A stretch of 27,002 nucleotides of DNA from Chara braunii (taxonomy: Eukaryota > Streptophyta > Charophyceae > Charales > Characeae). The notes beneath the pieces are model-generated. The model was not told where the DNA came from and did not search any database. It was given only the letters and a program-made list of their open reading frames with translations. A program made the translations under genes and the position numbers. The DNA is taken from NCBI GenBank assembly GCA_003427395.1, contig BFEA01000085.1:472275-499276 (forward strand), given 5' to 3'. Below are positions 24,933 through 27,002 of the stretch, one piece after another (position 1 is the first letter of the stretch; every line of letters starts with the position of its first letter).

Positions 24933-25215
24933 GAAGATTATGTGTCAACCATATTGACGACGAGTAGGAAAGCACGATAGCATGATCCTTTTCGTCAGAC
25001 CAAACCTATTAAAAAATTGCGGTATATATTGTTGAGCTGGTTGATTTAAAAGAATGACTTCATATGTATTATTCTTCATGATTTCGTCTGAATAAATTAC
25101 ATATATATCTATATTTATATGAGAAAATTGTGTGCAAGGGACTAGGGTCAAGATGTTGTTGGTTTCTATACTTGATTGAAACCGCTCTAGTCGACCGACA
25201 CACGTTTTCATCCTT
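24933..25215. other. AT-rich stretch, no gene recognised
   Basis: Contains an alternating ATATATAT-type segment around 25101-25120. No protein-like frame or RNA gene seen. Confidence 0.4.
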
Positions 25216-25219
25216 AGGA

Positions 25220-25610
25220 GATCAGCGCCCTAAGTGACGGACGACGTCCGGGTTCAATAGGCGTTTAAATCTTGCATACCTATACTACAGCGTGCGAGCA
25301 AACGCCCTCGGCTGACCCACCTCTGCAACTGCATGTAAAAACTTTTGCATGTGGGTCAGTAGCTCGGTAGGGATACGCTCCTAAAGGTGGTGACATCCCC
25401 TTAGGGAAGCAAGCTTATGCCCTGCGGGAACCTATCATGTCGTAGGGGACTGTGGGATGTACAAGTTGGCGCACTCGGCTAGAGCGGCGAAGGGATGATG
25501 CGACCTCGCACTGCCTCGACGGCCCGTGGAAACTATTTCACGTCGTCCCCAAGTTGTCTTCGTGTTCTGTTTTATTTGTGCAACTCCTGCGTGACGTGGC
25601 CGGGAGGGCC
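25220..25610 (+). repeat. Dispersed element, copy 2 (tRNA-like core)
   Basis: Same-orientation copy of 12695-13035 with many substitutions. The A-box-like AGTAGCTCGGTAGGG and the stem CTGACCCAC / GTGGGTCAG are intact; a second stem pairs ATCCCC with GGGGAC-type arms. It is longer in its 3' part than copy 1. A GTAAGA site at 25704 and TTTGTTTCCAG at 25748-25758 could define a 55-base intron just beyond it, but the following frame stops after four codons. Confidence 0.7.
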
Positions 25611-25883
25611 CTCGCTCATGCGAGGAACCGATGCGCTCGACATGTGGCGCAGTTGCCGGGGATAACGGCAAACTATCGTTGTCCTTGGCAGAACGACACT
25701 CGGGTAAGAAAATATTAAGAAAATTACAACCATGGCTTGTTTTTGTTTTTGTTTCCAGATGAAAGGCCAGTGAAATTTTACAGAGTTAGAAAAATAGGAA
25801 AAAATTGATTGAAATATGCATGTGTGATGTTATTTTCCCAGTGTCACTCGAGATGTCTGACGGACATGGCGATCTGTGCGACC

Positions 25884-26028
25884 GGTTGAACGCGCCGAAC
25901 ACGCGTTCACGTTCAAACATGCGCGTTCATACCCCCTGGGGCCGCGTTCAATCGCGTTCAAACGCGCTGCGCGCAACGAAGCGCGAAAAAATTGAACGCG
26001 ACCCCGTGGGGTGCACGCATGCGTCGAG
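25884..26028. repeat. CGCGTTCA-rich foldback
   Basis: The 8-mer CGCGTTCA or its complement TGAACGCG occurs six times in about 115 bases. Arms at about 25917-25952 and 25991-26024 form an imperfect inverted repeat (CCCCCTGGGGCCGCGTTCAAT against ATTGAACGCGACCCCGTGGGG). The loop is itself CGCG-rich. It is unusually dense in CpG compared with its AT-rich surroundings. Confidence 0.75.
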
Positions 26029-26042
26029 GACTACGGGAATTT

Positions 26043-26064
26043 AAAAAAAAAAAAAAAAAAAAAA
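26043..26064 (+). repeat. A run of 22
   Basis: Follows the CGCGTTCA foldback by about 15 bases; the pair may be the 3' end and tail of a retroposed sequence. Confidence 0.8.
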
Positions 26065-26124
26065 CACAAAATACCCCCACCAAACCATATACACACGATA
26101 TTTACACACACACACATGCACTCC

Positions 26125-26500
26125 TTTTTTTTTTTTTTGTTCACAGCCCATGCAGGCTATCTGAAAGGTCTTCGCAGCCATGTAGCGCATACCCTTCACC
26201 AACATCGGGGCAGGCAGTGAATATGAAATACAGCACGAGCTGGCCGAATATATACTCAGGGTTCGAATTCAAGTCTGTATTTCAGTAGTTATGGGTTTCT
26301 CACTTAGCTAGGTCATGCTGGTCTCTGCACGTGATTCTCAGGGTTTGGCTGCACTACTCACCAAATGTGCAAAAGTAGAAAAAATCTTTTGCAGAACATG
26401 GAATAATACGCCGCCATATGTTTTGTCTTTTCTGCCTGTGGTAAGTAGAGACCCTTAGGGCCACTGTATATATTCCTAAGAAAAGAAAAACGAGAAAAAA
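26125..26500 (-). mobile_element. SINE-like element, left arm of inverted pair
   Basis: Read on the minus strand: an outer part, then A-box-like CCTAGCTAAGTGAG (26299-26312), TGAAATACAGAC, a degenerate B-box (GAATTCGAACCC, 26259-26270), a body, and an A run of 14 (T at 26125-26138). It matches 26535-26926 in inverted orientation along nearly its whole length, with scattered substitutions. Confidence 0.75.
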
Positions 26501-26534
26501 TTCTCATTTTTTTTTTTTTTCGTTTTTCTTTTTT
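26501..26534. other. Centre of the large palindrome
   Basis: T-rich spacer (CATTTTTTTTTTTTTTCG with pyrimidine runs) between the two inverted SINE-like arms. Confidence 0.7.
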
Positions 26535-26926
26535 CTCTTTTTCTTTTTCTCGGTTTTATTTGTTTAGGAATACGTGCAGTGACATTGAGGACCGCTACTC
26601 ACCACATGCACAAAAGACAAAATATATGGCGGCGTATTATTCCATGTTCTGTAGAAGATTCATTTTAGTTTTGCACATTTGGTGAGTAGTGCAGCCAAGC
26701 GCTGAGAATCACGTGCAGAGACCAACAGGGCCTAACTAAGTGAGCAACCCATAACTGCTGAAACACAGACTTGAATTCGAACCTTGAGTATATATTCAGC
26801 CACCTCGTGCTCTACTCCATATTCACTGCCTGCCTTGACTTTGGTGGGGGGGTCTGCGCGACATGGCTGCGAGGACCCTTCAGATAGCCTGCAAAGGCCG
26901 TCTGAGTCCCCCCCCGAAAAAAAAAA
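26535..26926 (+). mobile_element. SINE-like element, right arm of inverted pair
   Basis: Plus-strand counterpart: A-box-like CCTAACTAAGTGAG (26731-26744), TGAAACACAGAC, B-box-like TTGAATTCGAACC (26771-26783), a body ending CAGATAGCCTGC, an eight-base C run, and an A run of 10 (26917-26926). Tails face outward, so the two copies are head to head. A (CA)n tract follows. Confidence 0.75.
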
Positions 26927-26934
26927 GGACCTAT

Positions 26935-26990
26935 CACACACACACACACGCATTCACACACATACACACGCACAAATTCAGACACACACT
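26935..26990. repeat. (CA)n-rich tract
   Basis: CA repeats with GCATTC, TACA and GCACAAATT interruptions up to near the window end. A shorter CA run at 26103-26115 lies outside the other palindrome arm. Confidence 0.85.
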
Positions 26991-27002
26991 GTTCTGTTTT
27001 TT

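Noticed and set aside
25452-25765. Two-exon gene with a 55-base intron (25704-25758)
   Set aside because: Splice signals are fair, but the upstream frame overlaps the dispersed element, the downstream exon stops after four codons, and no protein motif is seen.

Overview
This is a repeat-rich nuclear segment from a eukaryote. Three things point to the plant lineage, perhaps a streptophyte alga such as Chara: a cluster of plant-type telo-boxes, a plant-style Ty3/gypsy polyprotein, and spliceosomal signals including a perfect TACTAAC branch site. That placement is inference; no marker gene settles it. No bacterial operon, CRISPR array, complete rRNA or intact tRNA gene was seen.

Left end (1-129): an assembly artefact. 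A 95-base copy of 3476-3570 is joined to a Nextera mate-pair junction adapter, so real sequence probably begins near 130.

130-9,500: simple repeats (GA, GT, TTA, AAAT) and several low-order tandem duplications. On the minus strand, small exon-like islands with good splice signals occur at about 9106, 7943, 7288, 6863, 6029, 5557, 5101, 4173, 3013 and 1677. Several sit inside the duplicated units. I read this as a possible many-exon gene, or its remains, whose tiny exons were duplicated together with microsatellite-bearing introns. No family is recognised and the model is unproven.

10,650-11,545: a satellite of about 160 bp per unit. Each unit carries a hairpin, and the two arms change together between units. 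About 12,700-13,040 and 25,220-25,610 are two copies of one unclassified dispersed element. 13,503-13,633 is an assembly gap flanked by C-run palindromes. 14,430-14,775 holds three related hairpin repeats, then a telo-box cluster.

15,105-19,722: a decayed Ty3/gypsy retrotransposon with gag, CCHC knuckle, DSG protease, reverse transcriptase and partial RNase H. It is broken by frameshifts and stops and cut off inside RNase H; no integrase or LTR pair remains.

20,200-22,160: tRNA-like retrosequences, seven unrelated perfect hairpins, and an exact 54-bp minisatellite related to the 14.4-kb hairpins. 23,396-24,483: a decayed protein-coding region of unknown family behind a strong 3' splice site. 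25,880-27,002: a CGCGTTCA-rich foldback and a head-to-head inverted pair of A-tailed SINE-like elements.

No gene here can be called intact. Most of the signal is repeat biology, with the candidate small-exon gene on the minus strand as the main coding question.
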